Assembly (NCBI RefSeq): GCF_022374895.2
Contig: NZ_CP092423.2
Coordinates: 5,146,001-5,210,000 of the forward strand
Direction of reading: 5' to 3'
Source: Mycobacterium lentiflavum
Lineage (GTDB): Bacteria > Actinomycetota > Actinomycetes > Mycobacteriales > Mycobacteriaceae
DNA: 64,000 nucleotides
Notes under the pieces: model-generated
Told to the model about the DNA's origin: nothing
Seen by the model: only the letters and a program-made list of their open reading frames with translations
Database searches by the model: none
Shown: piece after piece, positions 24,923 through 33,604 of the stretch
Layout: every line of letters begins with the position of its first letter
How positions within the stretch are numbered: position 1 is the stretch's first letter
Translations under genes and position numbers: made by a program

Positions 24923-27505
24923 GTGACTGCCCATGAGATCTCGGTCAATCTTGCGGATGCGACGCCACGATATCTCCTGGTCGATTGGGCGAACGGCCAG
25001 GATGCATGGATACGTCAGCTCACAGCTGAGACGATCCTGTCGCGTCAGGCACCCAGTGAAGAGCTTCTGGACGAGGTCTACAGGACATTCTTAGGCGAGA
25101 AGGGCCTGGGCGAAGCCGAACCGGAAATCCCGACCCTGGAGCTCTCGGCCGCTGAGTCCTCAGAAGAAGAGATATTGGAACTTGTCAGCCTGGCCGGAGT
25201 CGAGGGTGTTAATGCTCTGGCCACCGGCCAACACCTGGAGTTCGACCCCGACTTGACGATCCTCTTCGGACAGAACGGGTCGGGCAAAACCGGCTACGCA
25301 CGCATCCTCAAGCGCATTTCCGCGGTCCGCACTGCAGAAGACATCCTGCCCAATGCGCATGTCGTACAGCAAGATTCGCCTCCGCCTCCCTCAGCGCACA
25401 TCGCCTATCGCTTGTCGGGAAGCAACCTCTCCGTGCACTGGTGCAATGAGGTTGGACTTGCGCCTTTTACTCGCATTAGCGTCTTCGACGCGGGTGCGGT
25501 TGCGCTTCACGTAGACAACGACCTCGGATACGTTTACACGCCAGCCGAGCTTGCGCTGTTCGCGCATGTAGCTGCCGGTATACAAGGCGTTCAACAGCGC
25601 ATTGCCACGGAAGCTACGAGTTTGTCGCCCGGGAGCAACCCGCTGCTGTCGAAGTTCACTCGTGGGACGCGGGTATATCCGCTCATCGAAACGCTCGGGT
25701 CAACAACCGATCTCGGCGAACTCGACGCCATGGCGACCCTCCCGGAAAACTTAGAGGCAGACCGCGAACGCCTTGAAAGTGAAGTCGCAGCGCTGCGATC
25801 CAACACGTTGGACGCTCTCGTTGCGAACGCGCAAGAGACGGAACGCCACCTGAACCGCCTTCATTCGGTCCTAACCTCGGTGACGAGTTTCAACGAGGAC
25901 GTATACGAGGCTGCCAGGGCTGGGTTGGAAAACGCAGAGAGGCGGCGGGCAGAATCGCGCGAGCAACTCTTCAGCCCCGACGAGCTACCCGGGCAGCCTG
26001 ATGAAAACTGGCAGGAGTTCGTCATAGCAGGTGACAACTATCGCCAGCATCTCGGCCGCGAACACTACCCGCGCGATGGTGACGCATGCCTGTATTGCAT
26101 GCAGGAGCTAAGTCCAGCTGCTTTGAATCTCCTAAGCCGTTATCGCACCTTCCTAGATCAGACGCTCATCCAGCAGGTCACGAAAGCCAAGACCGCTGTC
26201 GAAAATGCTGCCTTGGTCCTCGATGCGACGGAAGTGGCTCGCGCCACTGAGTTTGCGACCGAGCAACGCGATGGAGAACGCCCTCCAGCTTGGGCTGCCG
26301 CGGCAGTTGAAGCCTTGGACTTGGCTCGAACCACCGCACACGAAACCAACCAAGCAAAAGCTTTGTCGGAGAGCGGAACCGCGATCAAGGCGAGTGCTTC
26401 AGCTGCTGCGCTGGCGCCGCTACTGGCGTCGGCTTCTGCTACTGCCAAGCAGTTAGTCAATAATCAGGCGAACGCTGTGACCGCACTCGCGGAGAAGCAG
26501 AAGGAGCTCGCCGAGCTCACGGCGCGTCTGGAACTCAAGCGCAATCTAGCCGTCGCGCGCGACTACGTCCGTCGTGCCAGGCGGGCGGAACAACTCAATA
26601 AGCTCTCGCGTGTCATTTCAAACGGTGCCGCCAAACAGCTCACGGCACAGTCGAAGCTAGCGAGTGAAGACCTCGTAAATAGGAACTTCGAGACCCTCTT
26701 CGTGGAGGAATGTGAACGGCTGCGAGCACCGCAAGTAGCGCTGCGTTTTCAGGGACGGAGCGGACAGGCCCAACGGAAGAAAGTCGTCGCGAAGTACAAG
26801 CCGTCATCGGTACTGTCCGAAGGGGAACAGAAGGTTCTTGCCCTGGCGGACTTCCTCGCCGAAAGCCGGATGCGTGGCACTAAGGCGCCGCTCGTATTCG
26901 ATGACCCTGTAACCAGTTTGGACTACCGTCGTCTCGACGAGGTCGCGGCAAGAATTCAGAACCTTGCCGAGACTCATCAAGTCATCGTTCTGACCCACAA
27001 CATCATGTTCGCGTCAGCCCTTATCTCGGTGCGGCAGAACAAGAAACTCCGGTCGAAAATCTACGAGGTTCGTGACGGTGGGGAGACCAAGGGGATCCTG
27101 GCGCCCGACGTGGAGCCACGTCTCGACACGCCGGCCGATTTAGCCAAGAGGATCAACACGAAGTTGCAGGAAATTCCGAGTGCCGAGCCCGTCGTCCAGG
27201 ACGCACTGATCAAGGAGACGTACGATCTCATCCGTGCCTGGTGTGAGGCATTCGTGGAGCAGGAGCTGCTTCAGAACGTTACTCAGCGTTATCGCAAGAA
27301 CATCATGATGACGCGCCTGTCGAAGATCGACACCAGCCGCCTCGACGCCGCGGTCGCAGTCATCGAGCCACTGTTTGACCGGGCCTGCGAACGTATGACC
27401 GGCCATGCGCATGCCGCGGAATACATGAGCACCAAGCCCACCGTCGGAGAGTTGCAAGAAGATTGGGAAAAGGCAAAGGCAGCCCGTGCCGCCTACATCG
27501 CATGA
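24923..27505 (+). CDS. SMC/Rad50-like AAA ATPase with zinc-hook CxxC (RloC-like architecture)
   Basis: 860-residue ABC-type ATPase. Walker A is FGQNGSGKTGYAR (about residues 115-127), the signature motif is VLSEGEQKVLAL (about 630-641), Walker B is PLVFDDPVTSLD (about 656-667), and VLTHNIMFA is the switch histidine. Between them are long heptad-like helices interrupted by DACLYCMQEL (Cys389/Cys392), a CxxC placed like the Rad50/RloC zinc hook. A C-terminal 140-residue domain follows. Such proteins act in DNA repair or phage defence; RloC adds an anticodon nuclease. I cannot identify that nuclease motif here, so RloC-like refers to architecture only. It is convergent with the type IIG enzyme in the island's defence cluster. 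Confidence 0.82.
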   Translation: MTAHEISVNLADATPRYLLVDWANGQDAWIRQLTAETILSRQAPSEELLDEVYRTFLGEKGLGEAEPEIPTLELSAAESSEEEILELVSLAGVEGVNALATGQHLEFDPDLTILFGQNGSGKTGYARILKRISAVRTAEDILPNAHVVQQDSPPPPSAHIAYRLSGSNLSVHWCNEVGLAPFTRISVFDAGAVALHVDNDLGYVYTPAELALFAHVAAGIQGVQQRIATEATSLSPGSNPLLSKFTRGTRVYPLIETLGSTTDLGELDAMATLPENLEADRERLESEVAALRSNTLDALVANAQETERHLNRLHSVLTSVTSFNEDVYEAARAGLENAERRRAESREQLFSPDELPGQPDENWQEFVIAGDNYRQHLGREHYPRDGDACLYCMQELSPAALNLLSRYRTFLDQTLIQQVTKAKTAVENAALVLDATEVARATEFATEQRDGERPPAWAAAAVEALDLARTTAHETNQAKALSESGTAIKASASAAALAPLLASASATAKQLVNNQANAVTALAEKQKELAELTARLELKRNLAVARDYVRRARRAEQLNKLSRVISNGAAKQLTAQSKLASEDLVNRNFETLFVEECERLRAPQVALRFQGRSGQAQRKKVVAKYKPSSVLSEGEQKVLALADFLAESRMRGTKAPLVFDDPVTSLDYRRLDEVAARIQNLAETHQVIVLTHNIMFASALISVRQNKKLRSKIYEVRDGGETKGILAPDVEPRLDTPADLAKRINTKLQEIPSAEPVVQDALIKETYDLIRAWCEAFVEQELLQNVTQRYRKNIMMTRLSKIDTSRLDAAVAVIEPLFDRACERMTGHAHAAEYMSTKPTVGELQEDWEKAKAARAAYIA

Positions 27506-27739
27506 CCGGAGCACTAGTCGGGCTGATGACTGGATAAGTGCACACTGTCCGGCGGAGTCGTGGCGGTCAAGGCCGGGGAGCCTCTTGACGCCGGCACAAT
27601 CCCGGGGTCGGATTCCCACTGGACGATGTGTCACTGAGAACTTTCTCATGACCAGGAGCCAGACGCCGAATGTATTGTCGCCTCATAGCGTTTCCGCTGG
27701 CCAGTCGAGCGCGTCTATGAGCCGGTCGATCACCGCACC

Positions 27740-30718
27740 CTAATCGTCCGCAACGGCAAGCATGTCTTCCGCGGTTAACCCGTAGCCCAAAGAGACGACG
27801 TTGTTGACCTTGTGTCGGAGTACCTCATGTCTGCCCCTTAGCGTTGTACTTATCGCTGTGTCGTCTTCAGTGCGCAGGCGAACTTGGATGTTTTGCATCT
27901 CGGTGACGTCATTTTCGATTTGCCGCTGGGCCGCATCGGAAAGCCTTGGGATGGGCACGTTCTTTAAGAACTCTTTTCGATGAACGAGATACGAACCGCG
28001 ATACGCCCGGCCGCGCGATGCAATATACGCATCGACGGCAGGATGCGACAGAACAGCCTGGATCACACGAATTGAGTACGGACAGTTCTGCGTCGGGCGC
28101 AAAAAGTAGTACGGCCCGCCGTCCCCTCCGCCCGGGGCAACGAGGCCTTCGTCATCTAGGACGTACTGAGGCGTTAATGACAGGACTCGCAAAATGAGCT
28201 TAGGTTCGTCAAGTTTGGTCAATGATTGCGAGCGACCGTATGCCCAGAATCGATCTCCCGGGTCCGGCGTAACGTCGCGTGCAGCGAGAGCGGCGTGCTT
28301 GCGGGTGAGGTAGTCCAGCGCCTTCGGAAAATCGGCCGCCATCCTCTGGGCCGAGTGCAGCGTTGCGGTACCGCGTTTCCGACCCGGTGGGGGCGGCGTG
28401 ACTTCGTACGGGAAAATAACCTGAGCGTCGGGCTCAGGGTTGCGGCCGTATGCCTGAAACCGTCTGTCTTGCACAGCGTTTCGTATAATACCCCGCTCGA
28501 TCTCATAGAGCTGTCCGGTACCGGGGTCTCGAAACTTTACAGTCTCGTCAGTCGATCCCGGTAGTGGCTTTATGAAGAAGACCTTGTCGCAAGACGTTTG
28601 AACCCCAACAAATACGTCCACCCAGTCGTCATCGCAGAGCCGAGCAATCGCAGAGTCTTCCATTTTTCGGAAGACGTTGGCGCGCGCCTCGTTCATGATC
28701 GGCCATACTTCGGTGCCCAACGAGGCTCTGTCGATCTGCGCTAGATCAACGCCGCCTGAATCCCGCCAGGCCTTGAGATCGTGGACGAGCTCTAGCTGTG
28801 CCGGATCGCTGGACGGCGGTCCGACGAAGATCAAGGCGGTATAGGTGGTTCGCCCTTCGAAGACTTGCTCCTCGCCGAAGTGGACCAGCCGGAGCAATCG
28901 CGGTCCGAGCAACCCACGCATCGTTCCGGCCGGCACAAGGTTGGTGAACCGGTTGGGCAGGATGTAGGCGAGGTACCCATCGGCAGCAAGGAATTTGAAT
29001 GCTCGCTCGACGACGAGCTGGTAGACGTCGAAGTTGTGCGATAGTGCGCTCTCGTAACCGCTTCGCGCGTCCTGGAAGTACGTCAGTTGGTCCGGCATGA
29101 ACTCCGACAGCGTCTGAATCCGGACATACGGAGGATTGCCGACGATCAGGTTGAACCCGCCGTTGTGCAACACGTGGCTGAACTCGGACGTCAGGTCGAG
29201 TGGCGCGACTGCGGCTCGGCGCTCTGGGATGACAGCGGCGCTCGGAACCAGGTCGTCAAAGTCGGATTCGATCAGCGCGTTACCAACGAGCAAATTTTTC
29301 GACAGATCAGGGAGCAGATCTCGGCCACGGCCTAAGTCGATCACCTCATCGCCAAGGACCGCCAGTAAGAGGCTGAGCTTAGTAACCTCGACTGCTGCGC
29401 CGTCGATGTCGACGCCGAAAAGGTGGTCTTTGACAAGTGCCGCGCGCTCAGCGAGGGCGACGTTATTTCCTACTGCGACTTCTGCATCGACGAGGCGCTC
29501 AAACGTCTCAATCAAAAACGACCCGGACCCTAGAGTGAGATCGAGTATACGAAGGCCTGCCGGGACCGGCTGCTGCGGTACGAGCAGATCGCTTAAGCCT
29601 CCGGCTACTAGATGCTGTACAACCCAAGCGGGCGTTGGGACGATACCTCCCGCGTGGGTCAACTCCGGCTTCTGCGCAAGGGACACTCTTCGTAGCTCAT
29701 CCAGCTCGACCCGCTCGGCTAGGTATTGTTCGTAGACTGCTGCGAGGATGTCAGGTCGCAACACGCCAAATGCGAATTTGCTTCTCGGCCAATACATCTC
29801 GCGGATGACCGACGTGAGCGCTGCATTGGTGTATTTGGTGGTGGTCAAAACGTCGAATAGCCCTGCATTGAAGGTCCGGTCTGCCGACCGAAACACGTCG
29901 AGCAATGTGTCCGACTGAGCCGAGGTGAGAAGCGCTTCGTATTGCCCGATGTTGCGGTCTTCACATACTCGGAGAAATAGAAGCGCATTAAGCAATCGCT
30001 GAGTCCGGCGACCTATCTCGCTGGCCAGCAGGTCGGGGTTGCAAGACGCGACATCCGACGCGAGGACAAGTCTCCAGCTGCGGAACTGAGCGAGGAAGGA
30101 CCGGTCGAAAGTAGAGGTTCCCCGCGGAGGTTCAGCGTAGGAATACAGGCCGTAGTAGTCGTCGCCGGTCACGGACTCAAACGAAAGGTGTAACCACAGG
30201 TGATCGAACCGGTCGACGTACTCCGACAGCTTGATTCTGCCGCCCGGTATTACCGCGACGTCAGGGCTGTCCCCAACATGGGGCTCGATCGTGGTGTCAT
30301 ATATAACCGTTTCGGCGACATTGGTGAGGACAGCAGCCGGTAGTCCGAGGGACCAACCGTATGAACGGGTCTGTCGTGCGGCATCCACACCGGTGGCGAG
30401 GGTGACGGACGGCTTTTTCGCCTCGACAGGCAGACGGTCCTGTCCGTGACGTCGAAGCCGGTAGTCCGGTCGACCGCCTACGTCGCTTTCGCTTCCCCGT
30501 TCGAGGACGACCTCACGCCGAACTTGTGGCAACCCGGCGTCGTTATGAACGTCCCATCCAAAGATGCGGAGGAACCGGTCGATGAACTCACCCCGGGCCT
30601 CGGCTTCCGTATAGCGAGAGTTGACCGCCTCGAGGTCAGCTGATTGCCGTTGGTAGTCGCCGACAAACTGAGCCATTGCGGCCCGCGCTTCCTCCTTCGA
30701 TAGGCGCTGGTAAGGCAT
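27740..30718 (-). CDS. Type IIG restriction-modification enzyme (Eco57I-like fusion)
   Basis: 992-residue single-chain restriction and modification protein. The N-terminal nuclease domain shows the PD-(D/E)xK motif: PDYRL with LPVEAKKP (Pro84-Asp85 and Glu99-Ala-Lys101). The methyltransferase core has motif I LDLTLGSGSFLIE (about 392-404) and motif IV GNPPYVRIQ (about 527-535), the N6-adenine gamma class. The C-terminal 350 residues (ending in YRGSYLVHRKEFLKNVPIPRL) look like a TaqI/Eco57I-type target recognition domain. Such enzymes both methylate and cut DNA at one site. An adenine methylase gene is divergent 95 bp away and could protect the same or another site. Confidence 0.9.
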   Translation of the reverse strand: MPYQRLSKEEARAAMAQFVGDYQRQSADLEAVNSRYTEAEARGEFIDRFLRIFGWDVHNDAGLPQVRREVVLERGSESDVGGRPDYRLRRHGQDRLPVEAKKPSVTLATGVDAARQTRSYGWSLGLPAAVLTNVAETVIYDTTIEPHVGDSPDVAVIPGGRIKLSEYVDRFDHLWLHLSFESVTGDDYYGLYSYAEPPRGTSTFDRSFLAQFRSWRLVLASDVASCNPDLLASEIGRRTQRLLNALLFLRVCEDRNIGQYEALLTSAQSDTLLDVFRSADRTFNAGLFDVLTTTKYTNAALTSVIREMYWPRSKFAFGVLRPDILAAVYEQYLAERVELDELRRVSLAQKPELTHAGGIVPTPAWVVQHLVAGGLSDLLVPQQPVPAGLRILDLTLGSGSFLIETFERLVDAEVAVGNNVALAERAALVKDHLFGVDIDGAAVEVTKLSLLLAVLGDEVIDLGRGRDLLPDLSKNLLVGNALIESDFDDLVPSAAVIPERRAAVAPLDLTSEFSHVLHNGGFNLIVGNPPYVRIQTLSEFMPDQLTYFQDARSGYESALSHNFDVYQLVVERAFKFLAADGYLAYILPNRFTNLVPAGTMRGLLGPRLLRLVHFGEEQVFEGRTTYTALIFVGPPSSDPAQLELVHDLKAWRDSGGVDLAQIDRASLGTEVWPIMNEARANVFRKMEDSAIARLCDDDWVDVFVGVQTSCDKVFFIKPLPGSTDETVKFRDPGTGQLYEIERGIIRNAVQDRRFQAYGRNPEPDAQVIFPYEVTPPPPGRKRGTATLHSAQRMAADFPKALDYLTRKHAALAARDVTPDPGDRFWAYGRSQSLTKLDEPKLILRVLSLTPQYVLDDEGLVAPGGGDGGPYYFLRPTQNCPYSIRVIQAVLSHPAVDAYIASRGRAYRGSYLVHRKEFLKNVPIPRLSDAAQRQIENDVTEMQNIQVRLRTEDDTAISTTLRGRHEVLRHKVNNVVSLGYGLTAEDMLAVADD

Positions 30719-30813
30719 ACTCCGACCGTAGGTGCTGTGTAAGTGTTCAGTGTGCGGCGCGCCGACCGCATCGATAACCGCTGTTGTCGGACCTACGGGT
30801 GAGGATGGTCGCT

Positions 30814-32427
30814 ATGGCGAAGTTCGCGGCGAAAGCTGCTCCCGAGGGCGACAAGCTGCGAGGCGGCTACTACACCCCCGATCCGATTGCTCGCTTCATC
30901 GCGGGCTGGGTCGGCGCGAACGGCGGTCACGTTCTCGAACCTTCGTGCGGGGACGGCGCGATCCTTCGCCACCTAGTCACGATGTCCAATGCTCGAAAAA
31001 TCACGGCGGTAGAGCTCGTCTCGGACGAAGCCAAGAAGGCGAGGGCCAAGACGAGTGTGCCAGTTGTAGTCGGGGATTTCTTCTCTTGGTTTGAGCCGCG
31101 CCGCCACGGCACCTTCGATGCAGTGGCAGGCAACCCGCCTTACATCCGTTTCGGCTCGTGGGAAGCGACGGCAAGGGAACCGGCACTCGCGCTGATGCGC
31201 GCGCAGGGAATGCGTCCAACCCGCCTTACCAACGCGTGGGTCCCGTTCGTTGTAGCGTCTGTCCTCGCGGTGCGCCCCGGCGGCCGCATTGGTCTCGTAT
31301 TGCCCGCCGAGCTCCTGCAAGTTGGGTATGCGGCGGCACTGCGGTCGTACCTGATCGACGAATGCATCTCGATCACCCTCGTATCGTTTAAACAGCTTGT
31401 CTTCCCGGGGATTTTGCAAGAGGTTGTGCTACTGCTCGCCGTCCGTGGCACCGGGCCTGCCGAGATCAGAACCGTTGAGCTGCCGAATTCCGACGCCTTG
31501 AACGGCTTTGACGGGGCTACGAAGGCTGCAGCCCGAGCCCGCCTCCATGAATCAGAGAAATGGACAAAGTACTATCTGGGCAGTAACGCTATTCGCTTGA
31601 TCCGCCGAGTTCGGGAAAGCGGTCGTCTTCACCCGCTGAGCCGGTATGCGGAGGTCGATGTCGGAGTCGTGACAGGCAGAAACGCATTCTTCTGCTTGTC
31701 TTCCGCCGAAGCTAGCCAGCGTGGGCTCATGAAAATGACAATGCCGCTGCTATCGCGGAGTGTGCAGGCACCCGGCCTAAATTTCACGACCCAAGACCTT
31801 GAAGCGCCAAATCCCGCAAATGCACCCAATAGACTCCTTGCCATCCCGCCCGGAATTGATTTGCGTCGCAACAAGATGCTGGCCGCGTACCTCGCGGAGG
31901 GTGAATCCGACGGTGTCCCGGACGGGTACAAATGCCGCATTCGGCGGACCTGGTGGGAAGTTCCATCTACGTGGGTGCCTGACGGATTCATGCTGCGGCA
32001 GATAAGTACACACCCGCGCCTGATCGCAAACCTGGCGGGAGCAACGAGCACGGATACCGTACACCGCGTCCGCGTCGCAGAAGGCGTGGAAATCGAGCGC
32101 CTAGCAGCTGGCGCATTCAACTCAGCCACCTTCGCGCTCTCGGAGGTCCTGGGACGAAGTTACGGCGGCGGAATCCTTGAGTTGGAGCCCAGCGAGTGCG
32201 GACACCTGCCGGTCCCCGACCCAGCGCTCGTGCCCGCCACGCTCCACCAGAAGGTTGACGAGCTACTACGCGAGCGCCGAATGGATGACGCATTAGACCT
32301 CGTCGATGAGGAGGTATTAATCGAACGGCTTGGATTCGACAACGACCATGTGGCTGCGATGCGGCGAGCCTGGATTGCATTGCGCGACCGGCGCAAGGGC
32401 CGAGCGAAACGGATTAAGTCCAAGTGA
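30814..32427 (+). CDS. N6-adenine DNA methyltransferase (TaqI-like)
   Basis: 537-residue gamma-class adenine methylase. It begins KLRGGYYTPDPIARFIAGWV, with motif I VLEPSCGDGAILRHL (about 40-54) and the catalytic NPPY in AVAGNPPYIRF (about 104-114). A C-terminal recognition region ends at GGGILELEPSECGHLPVPDP. It transfers a methyl group to adenine in a specific DNA sequence. GAGG ahead of the ATG at 30814 supports this start over 30784. No separate nuclease follows; the nearest is the divergent type IIG enzyme, which makes a combined system likely. It could instead be an orphan methylase. Confidence 0.88.
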   Translation: MAKFAAKAAPEGDKLRGGYYTPDPIARFIAGWVGANGGHVLEPSCGDGAILRHLVTMSNARKITAVELVSDEAKKARAKTSVPVVVGDFFSWFEPRRHGTFDAVAGNPPYIRFGSWEATAREPALALMRAQGMRPTRLTNAWVPFVVASVLAVRPGGRIGLVLPAELLQVGYAAALRSYLIDECISITLVSFKQLVFPGILQEVVLLLAVRGTGPAEIRTVELPNSDALNGFDGATKAAARARLHESEKWTKYYLGSNAIRLIRRVRESGRLHPLSRYAEVDVGVVTGRNAFFCLSSAEASQRGLMKMTMPLLSRSVQAPGLNFTTQDLEAPNPANAPNRLLAIPPGIDLRRNKMLAAYLAEGESDGVPDGYKCRIRRTWWEVPSTWVPDGFMLRQISTHPRLIANLAGATSTDTVHRVRVAEGVEIERLAAGAFNSATFALSEVLGRSYGGGILELEPSECGHLPVPDPALVPATLHQKVDELLRERRMDDALDLVDEEVLIERLGFDNDHVAAMRRAWIALRDRRKGRAKRIKSK

Positions 32428-32691
32428 GAGTCGCTGGATGGATCTACGAGTCGACACAAGCTGGCGGACTTGCGAATTGAGGGTCCCTGGTCGGCGAACG
32501 GACGGGAAGCGTAAGCGGCACGACAGTCGAACAAGTTGCCGCAGGATTTTGTGCCCACATCGGACGTTCCCGCGAAAATATTCGGGTGCGGGGCGTATAT
32601 TCGTTTGTCGCATGTTCGCCATTTCCGCCTTTTAGGTGTCGCGACGCGGCATCACGGAGACGTCGAGTGCGGTGCGAGGAAGGAGCGGATC

Positions 32692-33567
32692 GTGGCGCGG
32701 GTGGTCGGTGTGCACGGGATAGGACACCAGTGGGATGCGTCTGAAACGCTCACCAAGGTGTGGGCTCCGGCAATGGTGGGCGGTGTCGAGGAGGCCGGCG
32801 GATTGTTGTCCGAAGCCGACGTCACGGTCGCGTTCTACGGCATCGTTTTTCGCCCGCCCGGCCGCAAGTTGGGCGATGACGCCCCGATAGATCCGGAAGA
32901 GCTGGACGACTTCGAGAAGGACCTGCTCATCCAATGGTGGTATGCCGCGGCCGCACGTGACCCCTACGTTGACAGCCCGGACGCCCGAACCCTCGGTGCC
33001 CCCGGGTTGGTGCGGGCCGCGCTATTGGCGTTGTCGAATTCACGGTTTTTCGCTGGCGTGACGTCCAAAGCGATGTCCGGCAATCTGCGCCAAGTTCGTG
33101 ATTATCTCCATAACGACAAAATCCGACAAGATGTTCGGCAGCGAGTAGTCGATGCCATAGGCTCCGACACCACAGTGTTGGTGGGTCATTCGCTGGGCTC
33201 GGTCGTAGCCTACGAAGTACTGTGCAATAACCCAAACCTGCCGGTAACTACGCTCGTCACTCTGGGCTCGCCACTAGGAATACCCAACCTCATATTCGAT
33301 AAGCTCGATCCCGCACCCACGCCTAAGCCCAAGCCCAAGCCCAAGCCCAAGGGTTCCACTGATCCGCGAGGACAGTGGCCGGCTGGCGTCACGACGTGGA
33401 CCAACATTTCGGACTCGGAAGATGTCGTCGCCCTTCAACCGGATCTCAGGCCTCTGTTCGGGTCGCGGGTCACCAACTGGGTCATTGACAACGGCGACGA
33501 AGAGCACGGCATCAAGCGTTATTTGACCGCCCGCGAGACCGGTGCGGCCATCGCTGCGGGACTGTAG
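32692..33567 (+). CDS. Alpha/beta hydrolase (lipase-like) upstream of the caspase-STAND gene
   Basis: 291-residue hydrolase. Oxyanion segment VGVHGIGHQWD (about 5-15), nucleophile elbow TVLVGHSLGSVVAYE (Ser about 167), then LVTLGSPLGIPN and a late VIDNGDEEHGIKRYL containing a candidate histidine. It looks like the lipase-class members fused to or encoded with STAND proteins. The GTG at 32692 has AGGAAGGAG 7 nt upstream, whereas a longer frame to 32536 lacks one. A Lys-Pro run (KPKPKPKPK) near residue 215 comes from a hexanucleotide repeat at 33323-33352. It is followed 37 bp later by the 1,424-residue caspase-STAND protein, which suggests a two-gene system. Confidence 0.82.
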   Translation: MARVVGVHGIGHQWDASETLTKVWAPAMVGGVEEAGGLLSEADVTVAFYGIVFRPPGRKLGDDAPIDPEELDDFEKDLLIQWWYAAAARDPYVDSPDARTLGAPGLVRAALLALSNSRFFAGVTSKAMSGNLRQVRDYLHNDKIRQDVRQRVVDAIGSDTTVLVGHSLGSVVAYEVLCNNPNLPVTTLVTLGSPLGIPNLIFDKLDPAPTPKPKPKPKPKGSTDPRGQWPAGVTTWTNISDSEDVVALQPDLRPLFGSRVTNWVIDNGDEEHGIKRYLTARETGAAIAAGL

Positions 33568-33604
33568 CAGTGAGGGTTCGCTTGGGCGAATCCGCAAGGA
33601 CGCC

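Noticed and set aside
24923..27505. Full RloC anticodon nuclease assignment
   Set aside because: The ATPase and zinc-hook pattern fit, but I could not identify the nuclease catalytic triad, so only the architecture is claimed.
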